A DNA stretch of 64,000 nucleotides from Strigamia acuminata. Lineage: Eukaryota; Arthropoda; Chilopoda; Geophilomorpha; Linotaeniidae. How positions within the stretch are numbered: position 1 is the first letter of the stretch; each line of letters begins with the position of its first letter. Positions 1 to 13,536 of the stretch are shown piece after piece. The translations under genes were made by a program, and so were the position numbers. The notes beneath the pieces are model-generated. The model was not told the DNA's origin. It was given only the letters and a program-made list of their open reading frames with translations, and searched no databases. The stretch is from the NCBI GenBank assembly GCA_949358305.1, contig OX442317.1, positions 1,922,001 to 1,986,000 on the forward strand, in the 5' to 3' direction.

Positions 1-595
1 GGAAAAGATTATTTTAAATTAAAAAAAAAATATATATATATTATATATTTAGGGGGGGGGATAATTTTTTTTTGTTCTTTATTTTGCGTCGAATTGTCGT
101 TTTGTGTCGTTTTCGAGTCGAAATGAAGTGGGGAAAATTAAAACCAATTTGGCGTTTACACACATTGAAGTAATAGCATTTCGTCGGGTGCATTTGAATT
201 CCCGCAGTGCATTTTTCTTTTATTACACCGCTACTATACTTCTTATTAGGATTTTTTTTTTCGTCCGCCTCCTTTTTTGCGTATATATACGCATTCCGTC
301 GACGGAATAGAGTGCTAACGGAACTCGTTTCACGTAACGACCCCTCTGTGGCCGGCGAATCGGGCCTGCAGCTCATCTGTCTCAGACCACGATGCAGATG
401 CCCCCTGTACTAAACCTTCGTAACCCCTGCTTCAATATTCACCCCATTCGTTTTTATTTTTTGGCTTTATGGCGAGATTGTACGCGGGTACGGACAAAAT
501 GCGATAATTAACGGATTAAGGCGAATTAAAGGGGAGCTGAGGGGTCAGTGAATTTTTTTTTTTCAAAATTTTCTATTTTATTTTTTATTTTAAAA

Positions 596-1364
596 ATGGC
601 CGCGGTGCCGGTGTATTTCAGGTAAGAGGTCTCTTCCATTTATCAGAAGACCAGACCGGCGTTGAACGAGGTGCTTTACTCTTAAAAGCCCCGTGTTGAT
701 GCTTGAGAGGAAAAAAAGTTGTCCCATAAATTATAATATCCATATCTCCATTAATTTGCCGCGGGTATAAATGACGTCACATTGGAAACTTCGCTACAAC
801 AACATGGCGTTCAATGCACTGCACACTGTAGCGAGTTTTTTCTGCCTTGGATTCCGCCTATTAAGTTAATGCGGACTGACTACAATGATGATGATGATAT
901 ATACATGTATATAAAGAAAATGGTAGGCACTCGAGGTTCCACGAAGCAAAGAGTGTAAAAAGCATGACTAGATAGCTTCAAATAGCAGTGCTAATTGCTC
1001 TCACATGCTGATCATTAAGTTTGGACGCCATTCTTGGGTGACATCGAGATACAGATAGCGAGTGTAAATGGATACATGTGCGTTGGTTTATATCGTGTCG
1101 TGATGTCGATTTTTTTTGTTTTGCGATTTTTTTTCTTCTTTTTTTCTAATGATATGTTGAGTGAAAAGGGTTAAAAAGAAGGGTTAACATTCTCACGGAC
1201 GATGATTATGGTGATTTGTTGTTTATTTGCGAGTGTGGTTTCGCTGGGATGTAATGAGTTGGTTATATGTCATTGCGACATTTGAGGAAAACAAACTGGA
1301 AACGAGAAATTATATACTCGTGTCTTTAATTTATCGTAGTTTGCGTTTGTTGGGTCCGGGAAGA

Positions 1365-1400
<36 letters not shown>

Positions 1401-2379
1401 GAGTTTGTGGGAAAAGTGTCTCATGGAGGGAAAGTTTGGGAGATGACAAGAAGGACCGCTTGTGCGTAATATCCGTAGACGAGCATGGGAACAGGTTGAA
1501 CTGAGGGTCAAAGGCTCACCTGTGCCGTGCACTGGGGGGCTCTCTGTAATTACCTGCCTCGTCTTGTCGCGCACCTGACGTGAGCAAAAGTTTAGTGCCG
1601 TTTACTGATGATGCAGGTCGTGGGAAAAAATTCGAAACGTTGTGCTATAATGTGATGACTGATACGGCCGCCATTTTAATGAATTTCTTGTTTTTAATGA
1701 GTGACAATTAGCCCGAGTTTTTATGTTTTTCCAGCGGTGATAAATATAAGTGAAATGACAAACACGAAAGATCCATTTCCATTGAAAAAATACGAAAATT
1801 AAAAAAAGTGGGAAATTTTTCCCATTTTCCCCAAGGAACTTGAAAAGGGTTGATATATATATACAAATAAAACGACATGGGCGCCACACAGCCATGTCTT
1901 GGGTGTAAACTGTTTAGATTAGTAGTTATTTTAAGCTTAGGTTTGACTGACTCGACCTATATCTCATTTTTTGTGTCTTGATAGCATTTTTTCTATTTTT
2001 TTTCTATTTTTTTTTACTCAATTACTCTTTTTTTGATGTATTTTGCACAATCATCTTTATCTCACTTTCTCACATTCCAAAAGCTTTTCCTCTCTTTTTT
2101 TTTGTCTCTTTTCTACGCCCGATTGTGTCCAGATGTTGGTATCTAATAATGACTTGGACCAGTTCCTTAAAATGACGTCATAGTTTGTCTTTGCATCACC
2201 TCCCCCTCGCGTGTCCCCGGTCCAAATATGGTCAGCTGGGTCTGTTTTTCAGGTCTCTTCTCACCCTTCCCTCTGGACCATCATCGACTCGCACAAATCT
2301 GTTGAGCTTCAATTGGAGTCTTCAACACGTGTGCTCAAAGGGGTTAGGACTTCCCAAAATAAATTCCCAGTTAATTTAA
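596..2379 (+). CDS. Candidate two-exon small gene (50 residues) in basonuclin intron
   Basis: Exon 1 (596-621) starts at an ATG in good context (AAAAATGGCC), encodes MAAVPVYF and ends at a consensus donor (TTTCAG|GTAAGAG). A strong acceptor (GGGTCTGTTTTTCAG) opens exon 2 at 2253. The split codon becomes AGG and the frame continues SLLTLPSGPSSTRTNLLSFN to a stop at 2377-2379. AATAAA lies five bases after the stop (2384-2389). Start context, both splice sites, stop and poly(A) signal are therefore in the right order on the strand opposite to basonuclin. The product has no recognised domain. Such a short chain could still be chance. Confidence 0.2.
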
Positions 2380-3781
2380 ATGCAATAAAGTAGTTGTGCG
2401 AGGCGTGGAGTAATTACACTGGAGGAGCTCGTCACCTGCGCAACTTGTGCGTGGGTGAGTTGCTGATCGTAAACTACAACATACAGAACAGTTTTTTTCT
2501 TTTTCTTAACAAAAAGGGTCAACAAATTTTTTACATTTTCAAAAAACTGAGATTTTTTTGGGAGTAATAACTTTAATAAAAATGTTGGCGACCAAATATT
2601 AAATTACAAACACCAAAATTTTTTTCCAGAATTTTTGAACGTTTAATTTTGTAACCTTTTTGTGTTGGGTTATTGCGCAAGTCGATATTGTAGACCATGT
2701 TCACCAACGGATCGAGTTCCCGATCAGATCCAACTGAACAGAGTTCCAATATTCACTCGGATGGAGTTGTGTTCACACCAAAATGTGATTCAATCAAATC
2801 AAACCGGGTTTTAGTAGCAACAGGTTTTAGAAACACCTCACTACAATGGCTGCCATTGACGGGGAAGTTTTCGGCCAAGATCGAAAACCGTCAACCGTAT
2901 TCCAAAAAAAATTGGTTGTCGGTAATGGCGTAAATCCTCTTTGGATCCCCTAAGCTGCAACCAACATACGGCCCTTATGTGTGTGGGATTTTGGCCTCCA
3001 AACAACAGAGTTTTTGGACTACAGCTTGTTTAGCCTAATGGTAAAAGCGGGGCTAGTTGCACGCAATTGGGAATACTTTCTCAGACAATTTTGAGGACTA
3101 CGAAAGCCGAAAAGAAGGGTGTCGCAAGGGGTCAGTGAACAGGAGACTGTAGGAAGAGGAAGATGCGCGTTAAATGAATGTCTTTATCAGACAATTGCTC
3201 GAAAAATTGTCTAAGTAAAAGATATAAGCCGGGATGATGATGATGATTTCCAACAGGTCATGGGAGTTTGAATCTTGAGTAACTTTGTCCACAGACAATG
3301 GATGGTATTTTAGGGTAAAAGGCTTAGCAACGAGAGAAAAAAAAAGCATGTGTGAAAATGTCGCCACGTCACGAAACACTATTGTCTGGTATTTTTTGGT
3401 GTGTGAAAATTTTTCTGGCAGGACTATGACCTCCTATGGGGACTGTAATGAGTACAGTTGATTATTGTAAAATTAAAAAAAAAAGTGGGCAAGGTTGTCA
3501 TCTGGAATTGGTAAATGATGATTCAACACTTTAGGGATGTATGTTGAAAGTAATTTTTTTCGTTTTTCCTTTTTATCTTTTCTTTTTTAAGCAAAGTTTA
3601 GTCAGTTTTATTTGATAGGTCAGTGTCTTGTTTGTGGTGTGGTGGATTTAAAGAGTTGGTTTGGGCCTTTAAGGCATCTGTGTTCGTTAGGCTTAAACGT
3701 AATTGGCCATATTTAACTGGAGAAGTTGAAGATTTTCAACTTTTTTTAGTGTTTGGATGGTTATTATTTTATTTTTATTTT

Positions 3782-3812
3782 TATTATCATTATTATTATT
3801 ATTATTATTATT
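3782..3812. repeat. (ATT)n microsatellite
   Basis: Trinucleotide run embedded in T-rich intron sequence. Confidence 0.9.
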
Positions 3813-6800
3813 TTTTTGCTGCTGGAGGAAATTTATGGTTTCAGGTATTTTAGGCCAATTATGAGGAAAGACACAAAAGGAATAAAGTTGTGAGTTAATT
3901 AAGTGAATAAAACAATGTTAATGTTTTGATAAAGAACCTGTTTTTCACAAGAATATTTTGCATTCCTACATCGAGTCACACACTGCAATTATGAGTGGCC
4001 ATATTGTTGACTCAAATTACCTGTGTATAAAGAGATCCTGTAGTGCTACTGACAAGCCTTAAGGCTTGCTTTGTACGAGAGTTTGCATTTGATTCTCTTT
4101 TTTTTATTTATTTTTTTTAATTTTCTCACGGAAATTCACTGAATTAAGCAATCTTGCATTGTCTTAACTGGGCTTGCCCTTCATTTTTTTGGGGGAAATA
4201 ATTGCCAGAATAATGTCAAATGACAACTTCAACTTTTTTTTGGTTTGAATTAATTTTTTTAAGTGAGGGAAAAAATGAAGAGGATGGGTTCAATTGATGG
4301 TTTTGCATTTCACCCTTGAGTCTTGTTATGATCAGGAAGGAGGACAGATTGTTTTAAATTATTTCGTGTGAATTCTCTTTCTCTCTGAGCACGATTTTTT
4401 TGTGTAAAAAAATTACAATGAAAAAGAGAGAATTTAAATTTTTGAAAAAGTCGCTGGGTGGGCTAAGTATTGATAATTATTAGGCGAATTTTAACGATTG
4501 GAAAAAAGGGAAATTCCCTAACAATTGGAAAATGGCATTTTATGAAAATTGGAAAAAAGCCAATTCGTAAAAATGAAATTCCTACAAATTAGAAAAAGCA
4601 AATTCCTAACAATTAACGAGGAAATTTGTCACAAGTGAAAAAAATAATAATGAATTTAAATTATCACTTCAACATTTCACACAAGCACTCGGAAGTGGAT
4701 TACGGTAATTAAAATTCATTTTTAATTTTTTTCGTAAAGATAATTACTTACATTAATAGAAAATAAAAAGCAAGAACGAAAAGAAAAGAAAAAAAGAAAA
4801 AAGTGAATGATAATTTTCATTGCAATCATGCAACAGTTAGGCAAGCAAATGTTTAGAAGAGCAATGTGATAATGTACAGCACATCATAAATCAAGTTGGC
4901 CATAAGTATTTAGGCCAGACAGAAAAGCTCCAATCTGGTAGTTGTAGCTATTACTTTAAGACATGATGGTATTTCCTTCTCATCTGACACCAGACACGCT
5001 TATCATCTTTGTGAACACTCACTGTTTAGAGGCGAGGTTGGTGGGGGTCTCGAAAAGTGAGATTTGCTCCAACCAAGTTGAAGTGAGTTAATACAAATGC
5101 GCGCTTTGTTTACGATGACTCGCCTGGCTGTCTCAGTGTTTCCTCGCGCTGATCTCGGTTGCCTGGCAACCATAAAGTTTGACACAACACCTTGTTGTGC
5201 GCCTCAAAAGGAAGGTTGTGTATTTGGGTGTGAGAAAGTGGTCGAGTTATGCACTTGATGCAAAAAAAGGATCTTTGTAATTGATTATGCAATGGAAAAA
5301 GAAGGAAAATGTAATTTTTTTCTGCACTAAAAAGTTGTCTGCTCAAAGGGGAATCGATTTAGATCAAACGTGGAAAATTGACAGCTCTGGGCATCACCTG
5401 GACATCTGGCTGGAAATTAGTCACACCACCTGTGCCTGGGTCATCTACGATGGCGCAAATATATATTTTTATCATTAAAAAAATATATTTTTTTTTTCGG
5501 TTTGAATTTTGAGGTTAATTTGTTAAATTTTGTTATTTTTAAAATGTCTTTTTTTTGTGTGTTAGGTTTGGCGTATATTGCGTGTTGTGTCCAAGCCGGA
5601 TCTAATGACGTGTCTAAAAACTCGCTTCGTGTCGTGTCAGAAGTGAGAAGCAAAAAGCAGAGCATCAACTTAACAGTTTTGATGAAAGCCCATTTTCAGA
5701 AAATGGTCATTAAGAGATTGCAGAGTTCATCGACTTTTATTGTATCATACTCTGAGGATTAGTTGGGGACAGTGAATTTCCAGGTGAAATCGCAGGAAGT
5801 TGGTGATAATTTATGCAAACGGGTTAATAACAGAGTGCTGGTGGGGACATTTGACACATTGCACCTGCATTCGTGACAGTTGTTAAGTGTCGGGTGACCG
5901 AGGGCCATGATTAAGTGACGACATCAACTTGACCTTGGATGACTTTTGATAATTTAAAGTAAAAAAAAAAAAAATACTATAGAATGAGGTTGAAAGGAAT
6001 TTTTGCTAGGAAGTTGTGAATATGAAAAGTTCTCGTGTTTCGTGAAAAGGTCCAGCAGAAATGCATTTTTGAGTGAATAGAACGAGCTGCGGGCTCATAG
6101 CGTGGGATGAGCGAGTATAAAGAGTGGACACCTGTAATTAAAGTCAATGTGGCACGCTGTTTCACAAGTGAACACCTGGTGATGGCACAATCCCCCTCAC
6201 CCTGCGCAACTCTTGTCTACTTTTTGAGCTCTGCAGCTTTTGCTCGGGTGAGAAAGAAAAAAGTTTTTTTCTTTTCGTTTTTCAAATCTCAATTGTCACG
6301 GGATTATTTTGTCTCTTTGTTAAGCTCGGAGCACAAAGAGGACAATTTTCACATCAGAAAGTTGCAAACAGACTGTGAAGAATTAAGCAAAAAAAAAAAA
6401 TTAAACAAAAGTTTGAGAAAAATTTAAAAAGGAGCAAAATTTCAACAGATTTGTGGAAAAATTAAAAATTTGGTTAAAGCTTGATTGGATGACCGGTGAA
6501 CTGGCCACCGGGCGCCAAATGTGCCTCGTTGACCCGGAGTTTTAACAAGAAGACAATTTGCTGTTGTAATTTTTTGGTGTCTTGCACCATGTGGCGTGTG
6601 GATGTTGCTGTGTCAGCCTCTTCACGTTCCCACAGGGCAGTGCAATGCCACATGTACAAACATAAACATCTATTTCTTTACCTGGACTAAAATAGCATTT
6701 TGCCATTGAAGAAAATTTTTTTTTTAAAAAATTAAATTTAAATTTTTTAACTCTTTGAGTTTGATGACAAGAGTTGAAAACGCAGCATCCATCCACTCGG

Positions 6801-9800
6801 CCCGCTCCATCGGGCTTATCATTTGTTTATTTATAAGATGAAATCCTTCGGTGCCACTCTTAGTGCTACAAACTGCCAGTCTCGCTGGAGACAAACGCAC
6901 TCACATGTGGCGTGATAAAAGAGTGTGGGAAACGTGTGACGCAACCCACGGATGCTCCTTTAGCATAGTTTGCTCGGGAGTCCGTTTGCGTTTGTCAACT
7001 GGAGGTTATTCCCCTCGTGCTGCTTTTGTGTTGGTGTCCAGTTCAACTTGGCCCGGGCTACCGTACATTTAATCCTTGAACTACCTGCGGCTAGAGGAAT
7101 GACATTGGGATGATTTTTTTTCGGATGAAAAAATATGAGAGCACACCGGAAGGAAGCTAATTCACCTGCAGGGTAGAGATGAAAAGTTTGTTTGGGCCGG
7201 TCATTTTGTGAGAGAGGTCACTAATGCACCTCTTTTCCTTTGGCCATTTAAAAGAGAGATTTTTATCTGGATTTAAATCGTTTCTTGCGGGGCGACACTC
7301 GAGTAGTTTGATTAAGTGAGGCGGATATTACAAGACCTGGTTTTTGTAGTAGCGTAGAAATAGTTTTGCATTTTTGGAAGAATTGTGAAAATGTGGTGGA
7401 ATTTGATTGATTTTTCGTGTTTAACGTAATAGTGAGTCGTTTATTGTCAAATGACGATTGAAAATTGACTAAATTTTCTGTTTTGAGACCAAATATCGAT
7501 ATAAACTGCTCGATTTTTGTTAATGTTCGGTTTTTTCAACTTTCTTTTTGACCTTTTACGTCTAAAAATCGAATAAAAAAATCGATAACGAGCTACACAC
7601 ACGTACTTGTGGGTGTGTATTTTAATTTTTTTCTAGAAAAAGATCTGACGAGGTGAGAAATGATAAATTTGTAGGCATTTGTTTAGAAGAGCGCACTCAC
7701 TGCACTCATATACATATGGTTAGCGTGTTGGAAGCTTGGCAGGTGGAGGCGCGGATCGAGAGAATCGTGTGTGGTCGGCATGGAATCGACACGCAAACCA
7801 AGATATTGGATGATGACATTGATGCAAAGGTGGTTCATGCAGACCAGACGATGCCTTGCCTACCATACCAATTGCATCTTTCCCAAGCTAGCAGACCCCC
7901 CAACGCCCCTCCCTCCCTCCCTCTTCTCCGCACTTGCTTTCAAGCGTTCATGACGCATTGCGTGCGTGGACACTTGGGAAGAGATGGGAATAAATCAGTG
8001 TCAAAAGTTAGCAAAGTGCCGACAATTGTAATTTATCCATTACAAAGACGCGGCCCCTTGATTTCCATGTTTATTGAGAATGGACAAACATTCCAGAGTT
8101 AAAGGCTTGAAAAGGAAAAGTGTTGTATTCAATAGACAAGTTTTGCATTCCTTTCACTGGTCCGTGAATAAGCATTCCACGAGTTTGCAAACCATCTAAA
8201 ACTAGACGTATGCGTACACATTGTACGAATAAAGGCGACCATCTTGAGAGATTTTATTGTTGTGAGTCACACACGTGCGAGTGCGACTACAACACGTTTG
8301 TTGGTAGAGGGGACCTCACAGTACTCTGAAATACGAGCTGTCGAATGGCACTTCCCTTTCCCAAAATATTTTGTGCACTGCTCAGCGCCGTAAATCCAAA
8401 AGCTACGCACCGAGTTTACGTTGTGTCATTCACTCGCTTCTCAACACGAGACATTCACTTCAACTTATTTTCTTTTTTCTTTCTTTTTTCTTTGAAAAAG
8501 AATGACACGTAAATGTGTCTCCACTTTGACTGCTGATTTATTACTTTTGCACGTTTCTAAACAAAATAAATACTCCCCGTGGAATGAGACACAAGCTGGC
8601 CGACAACATGTTTGTTGTGTGGTACAAATTGTGCCCTCTGCGGGGAATTTAGTGTGACAAGGGGGTAGTTAAAGATGAAGTTTTTGGAGATTTTATTTTA
8701 TTTTTTATTTTTTTTTATTTTTATGGAATTGGGTCTTTAAAACGTGCGGTGTCAGTTAGGGGAAATTGAAAGTCCCTTTTTTGATATTTTTTTGATGTCA
8801 TGTCGAGAGAGGGCACTTTTTGAGTGCCATCAATTGATCTCAAATGAAAGAAATGAAATGTTAATATGAATTTGATTCCTCCCGCGAGCTTTTTTTTCTC
8901 TTTTTTAACTCCCCTTTTTCTCTACTCTCATTTTTCCTCTTATTCCCATCAGATTTGATGGTTGGCGCGATGGGATATTAATTCGAATAGCAAATGGCTG
9001 TCATAGAGCGCCGTTTTGAAAAATGTTTGACAGTGGGGAATGAGAAAAAGATTTCTTTTTCCTAACCGATTTAAGAACTTGAAAAACCGCGCTTGTCAAT
9101 ATTTAATTTTACATTGTGGTGAGCCGAATTTGCATTTTTATCTATCTCTCTTTATCTCGAAAAAATTCTAAATAGGAAATATAATTTTTTTGAGATTTGT
9201 GAAAAATTCGAGTCGAGTGTTAATTATTTTGCGAAATTAATGATATATAAATTAAAGGAGTGTAAGTTGTAATTAAATCAGCACAGATTATCACGAAATA
9301 ATTAGGAAAAATCATTCATCACGTTGTGACATCCGACTTGCGTGTTGAAAAGGGGAAATGTTAGCTGAATATTCAGGTATCCGTATAAATTATTCATAAC
9401 CAGTGACCATTGTGCTACAACAACCATCCCTTATGTAATATTCAGAATTTTCATCATCAAAATTAAATTGATATGCAATAACGAGGGAAAACTGAAGTTT
9501 TTTCGCCTGGAATTTCCTCATTGTCGGTAAGATTACGGTGGAAATGTGTGTGAAATGATAGGTTTGTGCGTCGATTGTTTATATTTTGTCAAATGAGCTA
9601 CATTAGTATACAAAAGACCAGTGTGCACATGAGTAGACGTGTTGTTCTTTTGTTTTTCTTCATCTTCATGCTACACTGTGCAGAAAAGGAGCTTCTGTCT
9701 GACACATGAAACAAAGGATTGTTTTTCCTGTAGTCGACTAAAAATAACTCGCACATTCCAATGCAATAAACAATCAAACAAAACACTTAATTTAAATTTT

Positions 9801-11877
9801 TTTTTTAAGTTATTTTTTAAAAATAAATTTAAAATTATTTTTTTTATATTTTTTCTATATTTTGTGTAGCGAGAAGGATGGCAAAAGCCATTGTATCATT
9901 GTGTGTGCGTGTATAATGTATTGGATGTTAAAATAAACAAGCAATGGAGCAGACACGAAGCAGCCAGAAGATACGGAGTGACCAGGGAACGTGTTGGCGG
10001 GGGCGTTCAGTAGCTCGAGAGAAATATCATGTAAAAGTGCTCAGAACTTGGGAAGTCATTATAAACCGGTTGTTATCCAGCTGTGCGAATCAAATGGCAT
10101 TCGTTCGAAAATGGACGGGAAATAAAGTGGCAAACGTACCGGAAGAGGGCAAAACCTCGGTTCGTCCCTAATTTTTAAGTCTCCGAACGGTTTGATCTTT
10201 TCTTTTGCTTCAAAAGGCGTTAAATTTAGTGGGTCGAGAAACCAAACCGAAGCAGGGGTGCTAATATTTTGTCTGATGTGTGTGTGGCGCCCCCTTTCAT
10301 TTTATTTTATTTATTTATTTTTAAAGTTTGTTTTCCGGTTTTGTTTTGCGATCGGTTAAGTTTTTTAAATGAGCGTCAATCGATATGGGGGTGGAGGCGA
10401 TAAAATTGCCAAGGGTGGGGTTTTGTCAACGGGTGGGGTAGCGAAAATAAATTTTTTCCTTTTCCCCCCGCTTGTATCAAGATGCTAAATGCGACACGCG
10501 CCATTTAACCAGTAAAATAAAGTCAAAAGTGCAGAAAATGTACCCATTTGAAGGCGAAATGAAGCCCGAATGTCGACTCTTGCTTTTACAAACATATTTT
10601 GTATTTTTAAAATATAAAAAAAAATGGGGGTAAAATTAAACCGAAAGTTGGAGATGACAAATGCGAAAATGTCGGGAAATTATAGCAATTAATGTTGAAT
10701 CTATTATGAAAAAGTCACCCACAGTGCAGATAAAATCAAGGAATAAAATCCGGCGCTGCGTATGTTTACCTTTGGCTTTGTCTTACGTCCTAATTAGTTT
10801 AATGGAGTCGGATGGCGGGAAAAAAATTTAAAAGTGGCGCGCGGTCATGTTGAATTGAGTTTGAGTCGTAAAGTGGTAATTTTTGTTGTTTTTCTATTCA
10901 TTTATCAGTGGCGTATGAAGCGAAGTGGATCAATAAATAGGGTAGCGTATAGTTTAGGTGGGAAATGTATATTTAGTGATTTTTCAGGGTCGCGTGAAAT
11001 ACAGTCAACTTCACTTGCCATTGAACAGAACGCGAAGGGCAAAGAGCAACCTATAACCACAAAACAAGACGGCTATGTTGTCCATGTAACCATAAAACCA
11101 TGTTTTGTGGCGGGATATTTCTTGCAGCGAGTTGAATGTGTGCAGGGGGACCACGAGCTAACGGAGGCGTATGTTGGAGTTAGTTTGTTATGGTGGGTGT
11201 TGAGTTATGGCTTCATCACAGCCTATGGCATCTTGTACAAAATCTATCACTGTCTCGTATTATGCCTTGTCTCCTTTTTAAGTGGGTGAGAAAATGTGAA
11301 TTTTTACAGTCTAGTTAATATTAAATTCATAAAGCGCACATTATGGTGCATACAAATGAACCATTAAACGTATACCCGCCATCTTGATTTTTTTAAAACT
11401 AAGAAAAATAAATTCAAGTTAAAAGAACAAGAAAAAGAAAAAAAAAAGATTTTTTTTTGAGAGGACGAGCGGCCATTTTTTTTTTTATTATTTTTTATTT
11501 TAAAATGAAATAAAAAAAAATAAAGTTAGAAATGTTTTTTCTCTTTTTTTTTCTTTGTTAACTCAATTATTTGGGTCTCATAATTGAATCGGAAAACGAA
11601 ACTGAAAACTGTTGAGCTGCCTGGGGTTGGCAACCTTGCCTGTGTGTGAAACCGAACGCTACGATCAGCAGGGCAGTCATGTACCGCGTCTGGCTGACCC
11701 CTTTATCCCCCTCCTCCCTCTTTTGTTTCTCGCAAATCGCTCGCTGCTCCGCAGGAATGCGCATTTCAGGTATTTGCAAAACACAGTTTTTGTGTTCTGT
11801 GTGTTTGTTTGGCGAATTCCGATCGAGATATGCAATAAATGTAATAAAAATAGGAAAATAAAGGGTTAATAACTGAC

Positions 11878-11980
11878 CGTGAGCAACCCATCCATGTTTA
11901 CAGTTGTCGCACGAGCGGATCTGAGTTTTGGCCGGTGCAAAGCAGTCGCACGTGCAGCTCGGAATCGTACACCGGATGGC
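11878..11980 (-). CDS. bnc: Basonuclin N-terminal domain exon (first conserved exon)
   Basis: This exon encodes 34 residues plus one base. It begins AIRCTIPSCTCDC and ends SCDNCKHGWVAH, which matches from memory the start of the conserved domain in BNC1/BNC2 (vertebrate form roughly AIRCTLVNCTCECF then CDQCKHGWVAHAL). The cysteine pattern C-x4-C-x-C-x-C, then C-x2-C-K-H-G-W, is kept. The acceptor is CCAATCACAG on the minus strand. The donor is G|GTCAGT, leaving a lone G that should join CN to make the alanine that follows WVAH in the family. Basonuclins are nuclear zinc-finger transcription factors with paired C2H2 fingers far downstream. Those fingers and the next domain exon (the LDKL to YGTQA part) are not found to the left, so the gene leaves the window. 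The family assignment is from recalled sequence, not a search. Confidence 0.9.
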
Positions 11981-13485
11981 CTGTGATTGGAGAAAGGAAA
12001 AAAAAATTAAAAATAAGGACATGTTTGTTATTTTTTAATAAGAAAGACAGGATGTTGATGACTGTGATATGCAACTTGACAACTTGTGGTGGGTTCAGTG
12101 GTCAGGGGCTGTGTCGTGATGGAATTCACCTGCAAGTTTTTCTTCCCGATTTGTTTTGATGCGAATGAAATCGACCTGGTTTATTATGGTTTGCTGGCGA
12201 GTGGGGTCTAAGGTGGTTAACAGTTTGTTGCGTTCCGGGAAATTTGTTATTTGAGAGTTTAATTTGCAAATGATGAGGAGATGGAATTTGATCAATCATC
12301 TCTTTTTGTATTTTTTTTTTTTTTGTATTTTTTTTTTTTAAATGTATTTTCTTCTTAGTGTCACTGCCACCCCTCTTCAAACTCTGACAAATTTCAAAAG
12401 CCAGAAATCTCTAATAAAAAGTATATATATATCAATAGATTTTTGCACTTTTTCGCGCTTTTCCCCCTCTGAATGTGAATCTCTTTTTTTCTTCTTTTTT
12501 TGTGTGTGAAACTCTATTTCAAATGGAAGTCATCATAAACTAATAAAAAAATAGGTCATAAAATGGGGAAACGATAAGAGGATACTATAAAAATATATAG
12601 TATATTTTTTTTTAACCTCAGAAAAATGAATAATTGCCAATTAATAAATTTATTTTTATTTTATTAAGACGCCATTTTGATTTTTTTGATTTTTTTTTTT
12701 TCAAATTTAAAATTTTTATTCAAACTTTTAATCTGCAACGTTTGAAATGGAACAAAAAAAAATAGAGAAGAAAAAAAAATTGCATAAACCTTAAAAAGTG
12801 TTTATGCATAATGCAAAAATGACTTCTCCCCCTTCTTCAATTTGTTTATCTATTTTTTTTTCTTTCTTTTTTTTATATTATTCTCATCCCCACTTTTCCC
12901 GTATGCAATTTTCTCATCTAACTTTACATTTTGTCGCTCGAAGACAGTGCACACAGTGTTGCACGTGTTTGTGCGCAAAATGAATCCGACAAATGTCAAA
13001 ATAAATTTGACCGAGTTGCGAGCAGAGTGCGCTATTGAAGTGAGCATGCCGAGTTAATATTGTATGCAGCATATAACGAGCGAGGGAAAAAGCTCGGCTT
13101 TGGCCTATAAAACCGTGCGCTAAAAAAAATGTATTAAAAAAAAGAAAGAAAGAAAGAAAAAAAAAGATGGAGGAAAGCCACAAAGTGTTTAATTCTCTCA
13201 GTGTTGGAACCTCGTGTCGTTTGAATCTGATTCAATTTCCCAGCAAAATGTCACCTCTGGGGACCATCTTGGGGTGTGTGGTGAATGAAAAAGAAGTCGT
13301 TTCCTCGCTACATCGCAAATGGCAGGAATTTAGTGCAAGAGGTGACATTGTGCGGGATGAAAAATAAATTGAAATGGCCTCTAAGAGGATTTTATTTCGA
13401 GTACTGCTTTTGTTTAAATGAATTATTCAGTTTGGAGTGGATGAAAAAATATTTTGCCCAACAATTTTCACGGATTATACGCCAT

Positions 13486-13487
13486 TT

Positions 13488-13535
<48 letters not shown>

Positions 13536-13536
13536 T
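13486..13536. repeat. (TTTA)n microsatellite
   Basis: About twelve uninterrupted tetranucleotide copies in a basonuclin intron. Confidence 0.95.

Larger units (their letters stand above)
1..11877 (-). other. Basonuclin intron (3' side runs off window)
   Basis: I searched the minus strand here for the next basonuclin domain exon (codons for LDKL, YGTQA, ILLDRLFSVL, GWTLRDY) and found no match, so this appears to be one intron of at least 11.9 kb. It is AT-rich, with T and G visibly in excess on the plus strand, and contains poly-T runs, an ATT microsatellite (3782-3812) and scattered open frames of 60-151 codons that I do not support as genes. The one exception considered is the small plus-strand model at 596-2379. 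Confidence 0.6.

Noticed and set aside
3025-3080. tRNA-like A-box (TTTAGCCTAATGGTAAAAGC)
   Set aside because: No matching B-box, anticodon stem or acceptor stem can be folded downstream. At most a decayed tRNA-derived fragment.
7653-8102. Plus-strand open frame of 149 codons
   Set aside because: No recognisable domain, no promoter or splice context, and composition as expected from local base content.
10834-11289. Plus-strand open frame of 151 codons with hydrophobic segments
   Set aside because: Its start is not an ATG (GTG at 10834), the hydrophobic residues follow from T-rich sequence, and no family resemblance was found.
1-11877. Next basonuclin domain exon
   Set aside because: Searched for reverse-complement codons of YGTQA, ILLDRLFSVL and GWTLRDY without a match. 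It is probably beyond the left edge.
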